A DNA stretch of 64,000 nucleotides from JAFGJQ01 sp964495075 (lineage in GTDB: Bacteria; Planctomycetota; Phycisphaerae; UBA1845): NCBI GenBank assembly GCA_964495075.1, contig CAZBUJ010000001.1, forward strand, positions 1 through 64,000, given 5' to 3'. Below the pieces are notes generated by a model. The model was not told where the DNA came from. It saw only the letters and a list, made by a program, of their open reading frames with translations, and made no database searches. The position numbers were made by a program, and so were the translations under genes. Shown in pieces: positions 17,599-26,656 of this stretch. Positions within the stretch are counted from its first letter, which is position 1. Each line of letters starts with the position of its first letter.

Positions 17599-18621
17599 TC
17601 AACGCTGGGGCTTCCGGGGCAGCCGGACCCGTTCGATCGAGTTGGACCGCAGCCGCAGCCGCATGAATTCGGTCCAGTAGCCGACCATCCGCACGTGGTA
17701 CCACGCGAGGAGCAGGGGGAGGGTGATCACGACTTCCAGCACGGACTTCCGCTTGCGGGACAAATCGTTGTACAGGATGGCGGCCAGGAAGACGGCGGCG
17801 AAGGTGGCCGGAACCAGCGCGGCGGTCTCGCTGACGAGCACCAGCGGCAGCGCCAGGTACGCGAGCAACAGTGGTGTCAGTTCCACTCGCGGCGGCAGGA
17901 AGTACTTGTACCCCAGCCGAGCCGATGCGACCCCGCCGCGGAACGCCTGGCGGAAGAAGGTGCGTCGGGAGTAACGGTGGTCGTGGACGACCACGGCGTC
18001 ATGCACCACGCGTGCTTCATACCCGGCCGCGCGCATGCGCAGGAACAACCCGTCCTCATCGCCGCGGGCGGAAACCGTGGTGTCCCGACTGGCCTTCGCC
18101 CGGTCCTCATCGAATCCGGCGGCGAGCAGGAAGTCACGCCGTATGCACATGTTGCAGCCGACGAGTCGCGTGGCCTGAACTCGGCCGGCCACGCGCTGCG
18201 TGCCTTTCATGGTCAGTTCATAGAGATTCGTGGGCGTGGCGCTGTCCACCCGCCCAGTCACGGCGGCCACGCGGTGAGACGCGAATCCCGCCAAGAGCTT
18301 CTCGAGCCAGTCCGGCGCGGCGATGGCGTCATCGTCCAGGAACGCTACGTATTCCCCCAGCGCGGCGTGCATGCCACGATTGCGGCTTGGATTGGCGCCG
18401 GTTTGGGGCTCATTTCGGTACCAGCGGAAGCACGGGTCGACGTGATTCGCGCAGAACGCCTCGAGGAACTGCGGCGTATCATCGGACGACCCGTCGTCAA
18501 CGACAATCACTTCAAAGGTGCGGTGTGTCTGGTTTCGTAACGCTTCGAGGCAGCGGGCGAGCGTGTCTCGCCGATTGCACGTGGGGACGACAATCGAGAC
18601 CTGTGGTGTTGAAGTGCCCAT
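17599..18621 (-). CDS. family 2 glycosyltransferase
   Basis: A 340-residue GT2 enzyme with a GT-A domain: VSIVVPTCNRRDTLARCLEAL, FEVIVVDDGSSDDTP, NPSRNRGMHAALGEYVAFLDDDAIAAPDWL (metal-binding DDD) and RGDEDGLFLRMRAAGY (catalytic acidic ED). Two or three hydrophobic helices follow (about 240-310), so it is a membrane-anchored transferase. The ATG at 18621 is preferred to the TTG two codons upstream. It ends 14 bases from the convergent membrane protein gene. Sugar donor and acceptor cannot be told from sequence. Confidence 0.85.
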   Translation of the reverse strand: MGTSTPQVSIVVPTCNRRDTLARCLEALRNQTHRTFEVIVVDDGSSDDTPQFLEAFCANHVDPCFRWYRNEPQTGANPSRNRGMHAALGEYVAFLDDDAIAAPDWLEKLLAGFASHRVAAVTGRVDSATPTNLYELTMKGTQRVAGRVQATRLVGCNMCIRRDFLLAAGFDEDRAKASRDTTVSARGDEDGLFLRMRAAGYEARVVHDAVVVHDHRYSRRTFFRQAFRGGVASARLGYKYFLPPRVELTPLLLAYLALPLVLVSETAALVPATFAAVFLAAILYNDLSRKRKSVLEVVITLPLLLAWYHVRMVGYWTEFMRLRLRSNSIERVRLPRKPQR

Positions 18622-18754
18622 ACTCAAGACGGAAGGTACAACTCGTCGACCCTTCGGTCAACGTCTGGGATGGCGCCACGCTCACCGGCGCGAAACTTGC
18701 CGCCGCTGAGATCGCCTTGTAAGCTGGTGACCGCGCCAGGAGCTGCTCGCGGAA

Positions 18755-19531
18755 ATGACTCGTCGACTGCGAACACTGGTGTTGGCCACGATTCCGCGGA
18801 AGTACCATTTCGCGCTGGAGAGAGCGTACATCCGCATGCTGACGACCGTGTACGCGTGGTGGTATGCGGGGGATCGGGTGGAATGCCCATGCTGTGGCGG
18901 GCGGTTTCGGCGGTTCTTGCCGCACGGATCGCCGCCGCGGCCCACGGCACGGTGCCCGGGCTGCCTGTCCCTCGAGCGACACCGGCTGATATGGATCTAC
19001 TTGCGTGACCGGACCGATCTCTTCGAAGCCCGGTTGCGTGTGTTGCACATCGCACCGGAGGACGTGTTTCGACGCGCTTTTCAGATTCAGCCCAACCTGG
19101 CGTACGTATGCGGTGATATCGATCCGGCCAAGGGCGATCAGCGGCTCGACGTGCAGGATCTGCCGTTCCGAGACGCGGAATTCGACGTCATTATCTGTAA
19201 CCATGTACTGGAACACGTGCCGGACGACCGGAAGGCCATGACTGAGTTGTATCGCGTGCTTGCGCCGGGCGGTTGGGCCATTTGCCAGGTGCCGCTCGAC
19301 CAACGCCGCGACAAGACTTACGAGGACCCGTCCGTCACGACGCCGGAGGCGCGAAGGAAAGCCTTCGGGCAGCATGACCATGTTCGACTCTACGGGACGG
19401 ATTACCGCAACCGGCTTGTCGAAGCGGGGTTTGACGCCTCGTACGACGGCTACGTGCGAGACTTGGACGACGCCCTCGTGAGCCGTTACGGTCTGCGTCG
19501 TGATCATGAGATCTGTGTTTGTAGGAAGTAG
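18755..19531 (+). CDS. SAM-dependent methyltransferase with N-terminal zinc ribbon
   Basis: A 258-residue protein. Residues 44-70 carry four cysteines in a CPCC...CPGC arrangement, a probable zinc ribbon. The C-terminal part is a class I methyltransferase of the Methyltransf_11 type: VLHIAPEDVFR, ICNHVLEHVPDD (the NHVLEH motif) and ELYRVLAPGGWAICQVP. The methyl acceptor is unknown; its place among glycosyltransferases suggests sugar or glycolipid O-methylation. Gene order, 84 bases before the first of three tandem GT2 genes on the same strand, suggests a shared transcript. CAGGAG lies 16-21 bases before the ATG, farther than usual. Confidence 0.82.
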   Translation: MTRRLRTLVLATIPRKYHFALERAYIRMLTTVYAWWYAGDRVECPCCGGRFRRFLPHGSPPRPTARCPGCLSLERHRLIWIYLRDRTDLFEARLRVLHIAPEDVFRRAFQIQPNLAYVCGDIDPAKGDQRLDVQDLPFRDAEFDVIICNHVLEHVPDDRKAMTELYRVLAPGGWAICQVPLDQRRDKTYEDPSVTTPEARRKAFGQHDHVRLYGTDYRNRLVEAGFDASYDGYVRDLDDALVSRYGLRRDHEICVCRK

Positions 19532-19620
19532 GCCCGGTAGATGTATCGGCCGTCGGGAATCGCGGGCGACCGCCATTCGGCGTTGGGGCAGACGGCCGGC
19601 GCCGGGTCAGAGGTATGCCA

Positions 19621-20544
19621 ATGAACGTTGTGGTGTGCGCGATCACATACCGACGAAGCGAAGGGCTCGCGCGCATGCTGCTGGCCATGGCCGACCAGGT
19701 GACGCCCGAACACGGTCCGAACGTTCGATGCATCATCGTCGACAACGACGAACACGGCAGTGCAAGTGCGGTGTGCGATGCGATCCGCCCGTCATTCCCG
19801 TGGGAACTTGCGTGTTATCCCGAGCCGCGGCGGGGGATTCCGCAGGCCCGGAACCGGGCGGTGGCGTGTGCCGGGGATTCGGCCGACTTCATTGTGTTCA
19901 TCGATGACGACGAGGTGCCGGACGCGAACTGGCTGGCCACGCTGCTCCGAGTCCAACGCGAGTACGACGCCGACGTGGTGGCCGGACCGGTGATCCCGCG
20001 ATTCGACGAACCGGTACCGCCATGGGTCGAAGCGGGCCGGTTCCTGGCCCCCCGCCGACGCGCGACGGGCGCGGCGGTCGATTACGCCTATACCGGCAAC
20101 GTCCTGTTCCGGGCCGACATCCTGCGCGGTCTGGACCCGGTGTTTGACGAACGGCTCCGCCTGACGGGCGGCAGCGACGCTCACCTGGCCGCACGGCTCC
20201 ACAAGGCCGGGCACAGGTTCGTCTGGGCCGACGAGGCGATCGTACACGAACGGGTGCCGGCCTCCCGCGTGACGGCACGGTGGATCCTGCAGCGAGTGTT
20301 TCGGAATGCGTATGCCAAGAGCCTGATCCTCCGCGACCTGGAACCGTCGTGGCCAACCAGCCTTCGGCTTTTCAAAAACGCCGTTTATCGTCTGGGCAAA
20401 GGGCTGCTGCTCATGCTGCCGGCCGTGACCCGCGGGAAGGCGGCGATCGTTGCGACGCTCGGGCATTTCTACTACGCGGCCGGGATGCTGGTGGGGCTCA
20501 CCGGCCTGCCCTACAATGAGTACAAGCGCACCCATGGGCGATGA
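19621..20544 (+). CDS. family 2 glycosyltransferase (first of three tandem paralogues)
   Basis: A 307-residue GT2 protein: VVVCAITYRRSEGLARML, CIIVDNDEHGSA, a GIPQARNRAVA loop, FIVFIDDDEVPDANWL as the metal site, and LTGGSDAHLAARLHKAGHRFVWADEAIVHE with the acceptor-side acidic residues. The C-terminus is basic with one hydrophobic stretch. It is closely similar throughout to the next two genes, pointing to local duplication. ATG 19621 is chosen because GAGG lies seven bases before it; ATG 19615 is two codons upstream. Its 3' end overlaps the next gene by 11 bases. Confidence 0.87.
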   Translation: MNVVVCAITYRRSEGLARMLLAMADQVTPEHGPNVRCIIVDNDEHGSASAVCDAIRPSFPWELACYPEPRRGIPQARNRAVACAGDSADFIVFIDDDEVPDANWLATLLRVQREYDADVVAGPVIPRFDEPVPPWVEAGRFLAPRRRATGAAVDYAYTGNVLFRADILRGLDPVFDERLRLTGGSDAHLAARLHKAGHRFVWADEAIVHERVPASRVTARWILQRVFRNAYAKSLILRDLEPSWPTSLRLFKNAVYRLGKGLLLMLPAVTRGKAAIVATLGHFYYAAGMLVGLTGLPYNEYKRTHGR

Positions 20545-21493
20545 CTCGCATTTACAACCCCCGTCCCCGCCGCGCGTGGCCATCTGCGTGGCCACACGCC
20601 AGCGCCCCAAAGGTCTGGCGCGGCTGCTGAACGGCCTGAACAAGCTGGTCTTCTGCGGCGCGGCGGCGGACGTTCGTGTGATCGTGATTGAGAACGAAGA
20701 GGACGGGCCGGCGAAGGACGTTTGTGACGCCGCACGACCGGCGTACCGCTGGGCTCTGGAGTGGCACGTGGAGCCGCAGCGCGGGATTTCGTTTGCCCGG
20801 AACCGGGCCGTCGCGTGTGCGGGCGACGCGGTCGACTTCGTCGCCTTCATCGATGATGACGAGATGCCCGAGCCGAACTGGCTGGACGAACTGCTGCGCG
20901 TGCAGAGGGAATGCGAGGCGGACGTGGTGACGGGCCCGGTGTTGCGGCGGTTCGAAGGCGACGAGCCGCCCTGGGTGGTCAGGAGCCGCCTGTTCGAGAT
21001 GCCGCGTCTTCCGACGGGCACGGTGCTGAGCGTGGCCCGGACGGGAAACGTGCTGGTGCGTCGGGCGGCGCTGCGGGCGGTCGACGGGCCGTTCGATCCG
21101 CGGTTCGCCCTGACCGGCGGCGAGGACTCGCACTGCTTCCAACGCATTCACCGGGCGGGCTACCGGATCGTCTGGGCTGACGAGGCGATCGCGCACGAAG
21201 TGGTGCCGGCCAGTCGGCTGTGTCTGTCGTGGATTACGCGGCACGCGTACCGGCTTGGGAACTCTTGGGCGGTGCGGGAGTATGAACTCAATCGGTCCGC
21301 GTCGACCCGGCTGCGCACCGTGGGGCGGGCGGTGGGACGCCTGGCCCGGGGCGCGGTGCTCATGCTGCTGGCCCCGGTGTGGGGACGTGCCGCGGTCGCG
21401 CGCTCGCTCTACAACATCGGGAACGCGGCGGGGCTCATGGCCGGACTGGTCGGGGGACGGTATGAAGCGTACCACTCGGTGCATGGCAATTGA
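20534..21493 (+). CDS. family 2 glycosyltransferase (second of three tandem paralogues)
   Basis: A 319-residue GT2 protein with the same plan as its neighbours: VAICVATRQRPKGLARLL, VIVIENEEDGPA, GISFARNRAVACAGD, FVAFIDDDEMPEPNWLDELL and LTGGEDSHCFQRIHRAGYRIVWADEAIAHE. Residues 280-300 are hydrophobic. It starts inside the end of the preceding gene, so translation is probably coupled. The shared RNRAVACAGD and DDDExP blocks show recent common origin with the gene at 19621; donor specificity may have diverged. The ATG at 20534 (MGDDSHLQ) is used because the frame upstream overlaps the neighbour. Confidence 0.87.
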   Translation: MGDDSHLQPPSPPRVAICVATRQRPKGLARLLNGLNKLVFCGAAADVRVIVIENEEDGPAKDVCDAARPAYRWALEWHVEPQRGISFARNRAVACAGDAVDFVAFIDDDEMPEPNWLDELLRVQRECEADVVTGPVLRRFEGDEPPWVVRSRLFEMPRLPTGTVLSVARTGNVLVRRAALRAVDGPFDPRFALTGGEDSHCFQRIHRAGYRIVWADEAIAHEVVPASRLCLSWITRHAYRLGNSWAVREYELNRSASTRLRTVGRAVGRLARGAVLMLLAPVWGRAAVARSLYNIGNAAGLMAGLVGGRYEAYHSVHGN

Positions 21494-21547
21494 CGGCGAC
21501 GGGGTGGTCGCGGACGGGCGTGCAACCGGTTGTTGAGGACTCGCGTG

Positions 21548-22471
21548 ATGCGGATCGCGCTGTGCATCGCGACCTTCAAGCGTCCAGACGGTCTGCGGCG
21601 CCTGCTCGCGGCCCTGGGGGATCAGCGGTTGTCCGCGGATGCCTTCGCGCTGGAGGTGGTGGTCGTCGACAACGATGGCGAGGGGTCCGCACGCGCTGCC
21701 TTCGATGAGGCGACGAAGAGTCTTCCGTGGATGTGCACGTACCGTGTGGAGAAGGCGCAGGGCATCTCGTTCGCCCGTAACACGGCGGTGGCGGCGGCGT
21801 CGGACGGGGCGGATTGGATCGCGTTTCTGGACGACGATGAAGTGCCGGACCCCGGTTGGCTGGATGCGCTGACGCGGGGGCAGCGCGAGCACGGCGCGGA
21901 CGTCGTGACCGGTCCCGTGCTGCCGCACTTTCCTGAGCCGGTCGAGCCATGGCTGAGCGAGGGGCGTTTCTTCCTCCGCCGGCGGTACGCGACGGGGGCG
22001 GTCCGGCCGCATGCCTTCACCAACAACGTCCTGCTTCGTCGGTCCTTGTTTCGCGAGGCGGGGCTTGCGTTCGACGAGCGGTTTGCCTTGACGGGTGGGA
22101 GTGATCGCCACTTCTTCCGCCGGGCGGCCCGACGCGGCTATCGGATCGTCTGGGCCGACGATGCGGTGGTGCACGAGTGGATCCCGCCGAGCCGGGCCAC
22201 GCCGGCGTGGCTGGTTCGCCGCGCGTATCGCGTGGGCACAACCACGGCGCTGGTGGACATGGACATCACGCCGACGGTTCGTATGCGTGGGCTACTGGCC
22301 GCCAAGGGGGTCGCGTGGCTGGTGATCGGGGTGGGGCAGTACGTGGCGGGTTTCGTGCGGGGTCGAGCCGGTCGGTTGCGGGGCAAGCGGTCGGCGGCGT
22401 ACGGGGCGGGACTGCTGGCGGGTCTGGTTGGTGGCAGGTACGAGGAGTACCGGACGCCGCATCCCGTGTAA
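21548..22471 (+). CDS. family 2 glycosyltransferase (third of three tandem paralogues)
   Basis: A 307-residue GT2 protein: RIALCIATFKRPDGLRRLL, LEVVVVDNDGEGSA, GISFARNTAVAAASD, WIAFLDDDEVPDPGWLDAL and LTGGSDRHFFRRAARRGYRIVWADDAVVHE. The C-terminal 70 residues have a weak hydrophobic stretch and a basic segment. GAGGA eight bases before the ATG at 21548 decides the start. It is 54 bases after the second paralogue and ends eight bases before the convergent GT4 gene. It is the most diverged of the three (AAAS instead of ACAG in the shared loop). Confidence 0.87.
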   Translation: MRIALCIATFKRPDGLRRLLAALGDQRLSADAFALEVVVVDNDGEGSARAAFDEATKSLPWMCTYRVEKAQGISFARNTAVAAASDGADWIAFLDDDEVPDPGWLDALTRGQREHGADVVTGPVLPHFPEPVEPWLSEGRFFLRRRYATGAVRPHAFTNNVLLRRSLFREAGLAFDERFALTGGSDRHFFRRAARRGYRIVWADDAVVHEWIPPSRATPAWLVRRAYRVGTTTALVDMDITPTVRMRGLLAAKGVAWLVIGVGQYVAGFVRGRAGRLRGKRSAAYGAGLLAGLVGGRYEEYRTPHPV

Positions 22472-22478
22472 GGCGCCG

Positions 22479-23732
22479 TCAGCGCGTGTCCTCGGCGGGC
22501 GTGCTTTCGATCATCTCTAAATAGACTTCGACGAGCTGATCGTTCAGCTTGTCGATGTCGAAGTGCTCGAGGACGAACCGCCGGCCGGCGTCGCCCATGG
22601 GTGCCCACGAGTCCGGGTGATCGAGCAGGAACTCCAGGCGCTCGGCCGTTGCCTCGACGTCCCGTTCCGGCACGAGGAAGGCCGATTCGCCCTCGAGCAC
22701 GCCGTCCGGGATCCCGTTGTGATGCGTGGTGAGCACGGGCATGCGCATGGCCTGTGCTTCCTGCAGGACCAGGCCTTGCCCCTCCTGGTCACCGTCCGCG
22801 GCGGTGACGCTGGTGAGCATGAAGAGTTGGCATTGGGCGTACAGATCGCGTACGCGGTCCTCGGTCATGCCGCCGTGGAACACCACGCGGTCGGCCACGC
22901 CCAGCGACCGGGCGAGGTCCTGCAAGGACTTTCGAAGTTCGCCGTCGCCGGCGATGTCGTATTGAATGTCCGGCCGTTGCCCCGCGACCTTGGCGAACGC
23001 CCTGAGGGAGTACTCGATGCCCTTCTTCTCGACCAGCCGGCCGACGGTGAGGATGCGCACGGGGTGGCCGGCCGGCGCCGGTCCTTCTTGGGGCTGGAAC
23101 CGGGCGGGCTGCAGGCCGACGGGCAGTCGGATCAGCCGGTGGGGCGGGCAGCCGAGGGCCTGGACCTTCAATCCGGTGTAGGTCGAATTGACGGTGAATC
23201 GCTCGGCGTGTTGGAAGAGGGGTTGGTATACGTCGTGGCCGTGTTGGCGCGGATAGCGATGCACGTCGTAGCCGTGGAACGTCGTCAGAATCCGACCGCG
23301 CAACACGCCGATGCGTCGTAGAAACACGCCGCGCAGCCCGTGGGGCCCGAAGTGACAGTGGATGACATCGTAGGTTCGCCGCGGCAGGAACGGCACGGCG
23401 CCGAACAGGGGGGCCAGGGATTTCGCTGGCAGCCCGTACCGGGCCGGGCGCAGAGCGCGAAGGCACGCGGTGGGGTTTCCGAGGCCCCGCGTGCCGATCA
23501 GGCTCAGCAGGTGGGCATATCGCCGCAGGGCGGTGGCGACCGCGGGCGGCGGCGGGAACACCCGTTCGGCGAGTCGATAGATCTGTGCGTCAGGGTGCAT
23601 CTCGCGGTCCGGGCCGACGCGGGTAGGGTAGATGTCGACGTGGTGGCCTCGGTCGATCAGCCCGGTGATCTGGTTGAGGATGAACGTCTCGGAGAGGCTT
23701 GGAAAGGTTGGCACCAGGAAAGCGATTCTCAT
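22479..23732 (-). CDS. family 4 glycosyltransferase
   Basis: A 417-residue GT-B enzyme of family GT4, of the kind seen in colanic-acid-like clusters. The N-terminal half opens MRIAFLVPTFPSLSETFILNQI, a start typical of WcaL/AmsK-like enzymes, with HCHFGPHG. The C-terminal half has ILTVGRLVEKKGIEYSLRAFA, GDGELRKSL, VFHGGMTEDRV and the donor-binding EX7E-type segment EGQGLVLQEAQAMRMPVLTT with NGIPDGV. It should add a sugar from a nucleotide donor to a lipid-linked oligosaccharide in the cytoplasm. It is the last gene of the long minus-strand polysaccharide run. Confidence 0.9.
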   Translation of the reverse strand: MRIAFLVPTFPSLSETFILNQITGLIDRGHHVDIYPTRVGPDREMHPDAQIYRLAERVFPPPPAVATALRRYAHLLSLIGTRGLGNPTACLRALRPARYGLPAKSLAPLFGAVPFLPRRTYDVIHCHFGPHGLRGVFLRRIGVLRGRILTTFHGYDVHRYPRQHGHDVYQPLFQHAERFTVNSTYTGLKVQALGCPPHRLIRLPVGLQPARFQPQEGPAPAGHPVRILTVGRLVEKKGIEYSLRAFAKVAGQRPDIQYDIAGDGELRKSLQDLARSLGVADRVVFHGGMTEDRVRDLYAQCQLFMLTSVTAADGDQEGQGLVLQEAQAMRMPVLTTHHNGIPDGVLEGESAFLVPERDVEATAERLEFLLDHPDSWAPMGDAGRRFVLEHFDIDKLNDQLVEVYLEMIESTPAEDTR

Positions 23733-23778
23733 GCCGCGTGTTGCCTGTGTCGGGGTCAGGTCACCGTCCGGGCCGTTG

Positions 23779-24696
23779 TCACCCGCGCATGACCAGGCGT
23801 CGGGCCCGCTCGATCAACATGGTTCTGGCCTGGATGAACAGGCTCATCTCCCACCGCCGTTGGTGGCCGGGCGCGTCGTTGAGCGTGGCTTTGACGAGCC
23901 GGAGCATCATATCAGCGCACCGGGTCGCTCGCTCGAGGACCATGGCGAGTTGTGGCCAGAAGGGCCGCGCGGGCTCGTCCACGACCCGCTGCAGGCCGTC
24001 CGCGACGGCCATCCGCTGGAAGTACGGCCACGTCAGGCGATGGGTTTCCACCAGGTGTCCCACCACCATGGTCGGTTCGTAGACGACCTTTCGGCCTTCC
24101 TTGGCCATGGCCCGAATCAGTTTTGTTTCTTCGCCGCCCAGGCGCCGGGCGCCGCGCCGGCCGAGTCGTTCGTCGAACGGCCGGTCCGACGGCAGGGCGC
24201 TTTTCCGCAGGGCGAGGTTGAGGCTGAAGATGCCGCGACCGTCCGGAATCACCTTGCGCTGGTCGCCGAACTCCATCTCGGCCAGGACCGTCCGGAACTC
24301 CCTGCCCAGCCAGGGCGGGGGCGGCCGCTGGTAGATCAGATACGTGCGGCCGCCGACCACGTCGGCACCGGTTTCATCGAGGCAGCGGCGCAGGCTCGTG
24401 AGCCAGTGCTCGTCCACGACGACGTCATCATCCAGATAGGCCACGATCTCGCCGCGGGCCGCTGCCATGCCGCAGTTGCGCGCGCAGGCGATCCCCTGGC
24501 GAGGCTCGAACACATATCGAGCCCCCAGGGAATCCCGGAAGCTCTGCACGGTGGCGCGGGAATCGTCGGTGGAGTTGTTGTCTACGACGATCAATTCGTG
24601 GTCGACTGCCGTGCGTCCAGGCTGGGCGAGAAACGTATTGAGGGTCTGCCGCACACGGCGAGCACGGTTGTATGTGCAGATGACAACGGATATCAC
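23779..24696 (-). CDS. family 2 glycosyltransferase
   Basis: A 305-residue GT2 enzyme: VISVVICTYNRARRVRQTL, HELIVVDNNSTDDS, GIACARNCGMAAARGEIVAYLDDDVVVDEHWL, GGRTYLIYQRPPPPWLG and a GGEETKLIRAMAKEG catalytic region. It resembles the three tandem paralogues at 19.6-22.5 kb in the GxxxARN loop but is a separate line. The start is GTG 24696, with no clear ribosome-binding site. The 17-base gap to the upstream sulfotransferase gene suggests a shared transcript and translational coupling. Confidence 0.85.
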   Translation of the reverse strand: MISVVICTYNRARRVRQTLNTFLAQPGRTAVDHELIVVDNNSTDDSRATVQSFRDSLGARYVFEPRQGIACARNCGMAAARGEIVAYLDDDVVVDEHWLTSLRRCLDETGADVVGGRTYLIYQRPPPPWLGREFRTVLAEMEFGDQRKVIPDGRGIFSLNLALRKSALPSDRPFDERLGRRGARRLGGEETKLIRAMAKEGRKVVYEPTMVVGHLVETHRLTWPYFQRMAVADGLQRVVDEPARPFWPQLAMVLERATRCADMMLRLVKATLNDAPGHQRRWEMSLFIQARTMLIERARRLVMRG

Positions 24697-24713
24697 GTCG
24701 CCCGGGCCCCCGT

Positions 24714-25583
24714 TTACCCGCCTTTGGTTCGTGCTGACGTGGGCTCATATCCGAGTTCGAGCAGGAGTTGATCCGCGATGGCCCGTGTTTTCCGGCGCTG
24801 CCAGAAACCGAGCTCCCGCTTCCACCGATAGAGGGAACCGGGATCGATCGACTTGCGCTCGTAGAAGGAGACTTCACCCACCACCTGGAACCGTGACGGC
24901 GGGGTCAGGTCGTGCGTCTGTTCATACGGCTTGAGCACATCGTCGTGCCACGGCACGCCGATGAACTCGAGAAGACGCCGCATCTGTGGTTCGGGCGATT
25001 CGACCAGGTCTTCGTATCGCAGTGCGTACACCGTCGCCGTGAGCCGGGCCGCGTCCGCTTGCAGTTCCCGGATCCAGTCGACCCATCGCTTGATGCTGTT
25101 TTCGTAGGTGTTCTCGACGTGGCCGGCCGGAGTATGGAGCATCTTCCAATGGCAGCCGACCGTCGATAGCGCGACGTCGCGACCGTCCCGGTAAATGTGG
25201 ACGAACCTGGCTTGCGGGAACAGGCGGTACAGCAGCGGCAGGGAGATGATATTCTCCGGCGTCTTCTCCGCCCACCGGCTCTTGCCGCGGTGTCGGGCGG
25301 CCTTCGACATGACCTGATCGATCAGGGCGGCGGCGAGTTTGCAGATCGCGTCCTCGCTGACGCCGGGCATGGCCTGTACGGGCCCCCACTCGCTGGTGGT
25401 CAGGAACGTGATGAGCGACCCGAAATTGGGCACGGGTTCCGCCATGCGGCGGCCGGTGATCCACGGGGCTTCCGGTCCGCACATGATGTCCGGGTGGGAA
25501 TCCATCATCATGCGCAGCAGGGTCGTGCCGGATCGGGGGACCCCCAACAGAAAGATCGGCGAAGCGGTCGATTCGGTCACCAT
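24714..25583 (-). CDS. PAPS-dependent sulfotransferase
   Basis: A 289-residue sulfotransferase (Sulfotransfer_3 type). It moves sulfate from 3'-phosphoadenylyl sulfate to a hydroxyl or amino group. The 5'-phosphosulfate loop is FLLGVPRSGTTLLRMMMDSHP near residue 11, and the 3'-phosphate site is FVHIYRDGRDVALS near residue 127. WAEKTPENI is the usual intervening motif, and a C-terminal YRWKRELG segment is typical. Among polysaccharide genes it most likely sulfates a surface glycan; the acceptor is not known. A second, different sulfotransferase gene lies at 30088. Confidence 0.88.
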   Translation of the reverse strand: MVTESTASPIFLLGVPRSGTTLLRMMMDSHPDIMCGPEAPWITGRRMAEPVPNFGSLITFLTTSEWGPVQAMPGVSEDAICKLAAALIDQVMSKAARHRGKSRWAEKTPENIISLPLLYRLFPQARFVHIYRDGRDVALSTVGCHWKMLHTPAGHVENTYENSIKRWVDWIRELQADAARLTATVYALRYEDLVESPEPQMRRLLEFIGVPWHDDVLKPYEQTHDLTPPSRFQVVGEVSFYERKSIDPGSLYRWKRELGFWQRRKTRAIADQLLLELGYEPTSARTKGG

Positions 25584-25702
25584 GCGGCATCCGGGTCCTT
25601 ACGGAACGGCGGCACACGTGTGGGCGAGTATACTGTTGGCCACGACGACGGACAACGGTCCGCGTTGGCGCGTCCTGCCCCTGTGGTTCGACGGTGTTCC
25701 CT

Positions 25703-26620
25703 TCATGCTCTGGTCGATCGGAGCCGGGCGGCGCCGCGTAGGATTCTCTGGATGAACCCCGGGGTTGAGGGCGGCGGCGCCTCCACGCCGAACCGGCGAT
25801 GCAGCACCCGCGCGCCCCGTGTCGTGGCGGCCACGTTGTAGAGGAACTGTTCGACGGCCGTCCGGTTGGGGCAGCCGTCCGGCGAGTCCAGCAAGCGCTG
25901 CAGGATGCTCTCGAACTGGCGCTCATTGTGCTGCTCGTATTCCTGGAATCGACTTGCCATCCACTCCTTGACCTTGCCGACATGGAAGGTGAGGTGGGCG
26001 TCGGTGACAAGCCGGCAATCGTGTGCCCAGCCCAGCATGTTGCTCACCATGGCCAGTCCGATGTAGCGGGTGCCGATGCAGATGTCGGCGAGGTTGTACG
26101 TGGGGTAGGCGTCGCGACGGAAGACGAAACAATCCCAACCAGGATGCTTGTCCCCGACCTCCGCGCACATCAGGGGCACGTCGTCGAGGTCGGTTCGCTC
26201 GTCGCTGATCGAGCGGCGGTTGATGACCAGGGCATCATGCCCTGATTCGATCATTCGGTTCACCGCGGTGTAGAAGAACGGCTGAAGGGCGATGTCCACG
26301 TTCGTGTAGATCAGGTAGTCGGCGTCGTCGGCCGCTGCGTGCAAGCGGTCGAGCAAGTCCCGCAGGATGGCGAGCTTGCGAGGGGCCTCGAACGTGTGCG
26401 CGTCGCCCACCGACCGGTCCAGGTCGGGCACCCGTTTGAAGTCCGCCGGGAATCCCGGGCTCTCGTCGGCGTACTGGGCCGCGTAGAGCGTCACCGCGAC
26501 GCTGTCGGCGGCGAAGTCTCGGGCGACCTGCATGGTGCGGAACGTGATCGGCTGGGCGACCACGAGGTCCGACGTCTCCGGCACGACCACGGGATGCACG
26601 AGGTGGGCGATCTTGATCAT
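25703..26620 (-). CDS. conserved protein of unknown function, possibly glycosyltransferase-like
   Basis: A 305-residue soluble protein I cannot place in a family. It opens with a Rossmann-like MIKIAHLVHPVVV, has YLIYTNVDIALQPFFYTAVNRMI, where the NVDI segment sits where a GT-A DxD could be, then HPGWDCFVFRRDAYP and a C-terminal helix-rich region. No signal peptide or membrane segment is seen. It lies within the polysaccharide run, 36 bases after the epimerase gene, so a sugar-related role is likely but unproven. Confidence 0.6.
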   Translation of the reverse strand: MIKIAHLVHPVVVPETSDLVVAQPITFRTMQVARDFAADSVAVTLYAAQYADESPGFPADFKRVPDLDRSVGDAHTFEAPRKLAILRDLLDRLHAAADDADYLIYTNVDIALQPFFYTAVNRMIESGHDALVINRRSISDERTDLDDVPLMCAEVGDKHPGWDCFVFRRDAYPTYNLADICIGTRYIGLAMVSNMLGWAHDCRLVTDAHLTFHVGKVKEWMASRFQEYEQHNERQFESILQRLLDSPDGCPNRTAVEQFLYNVAATTRGARVLHRRFGVEAPPPSTPGFIQRILRGAARLRSTRA

Positions 26621-26656
26621 GGGGATCTTCCGCGCCGCGCCGCACGGATCGGCGCT

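Noticed and set aside
22563..23321. Plus-strand frames inside the GT4 gene region
   Set aside because: They lie antisense to an unambiguous GT4 glycosyltransferase.
25629..25634. Plus-strand TATACT between two minus-strand genes
   Set aside because: No plus-strand gene follows, so it is unlikely to be a promoter.
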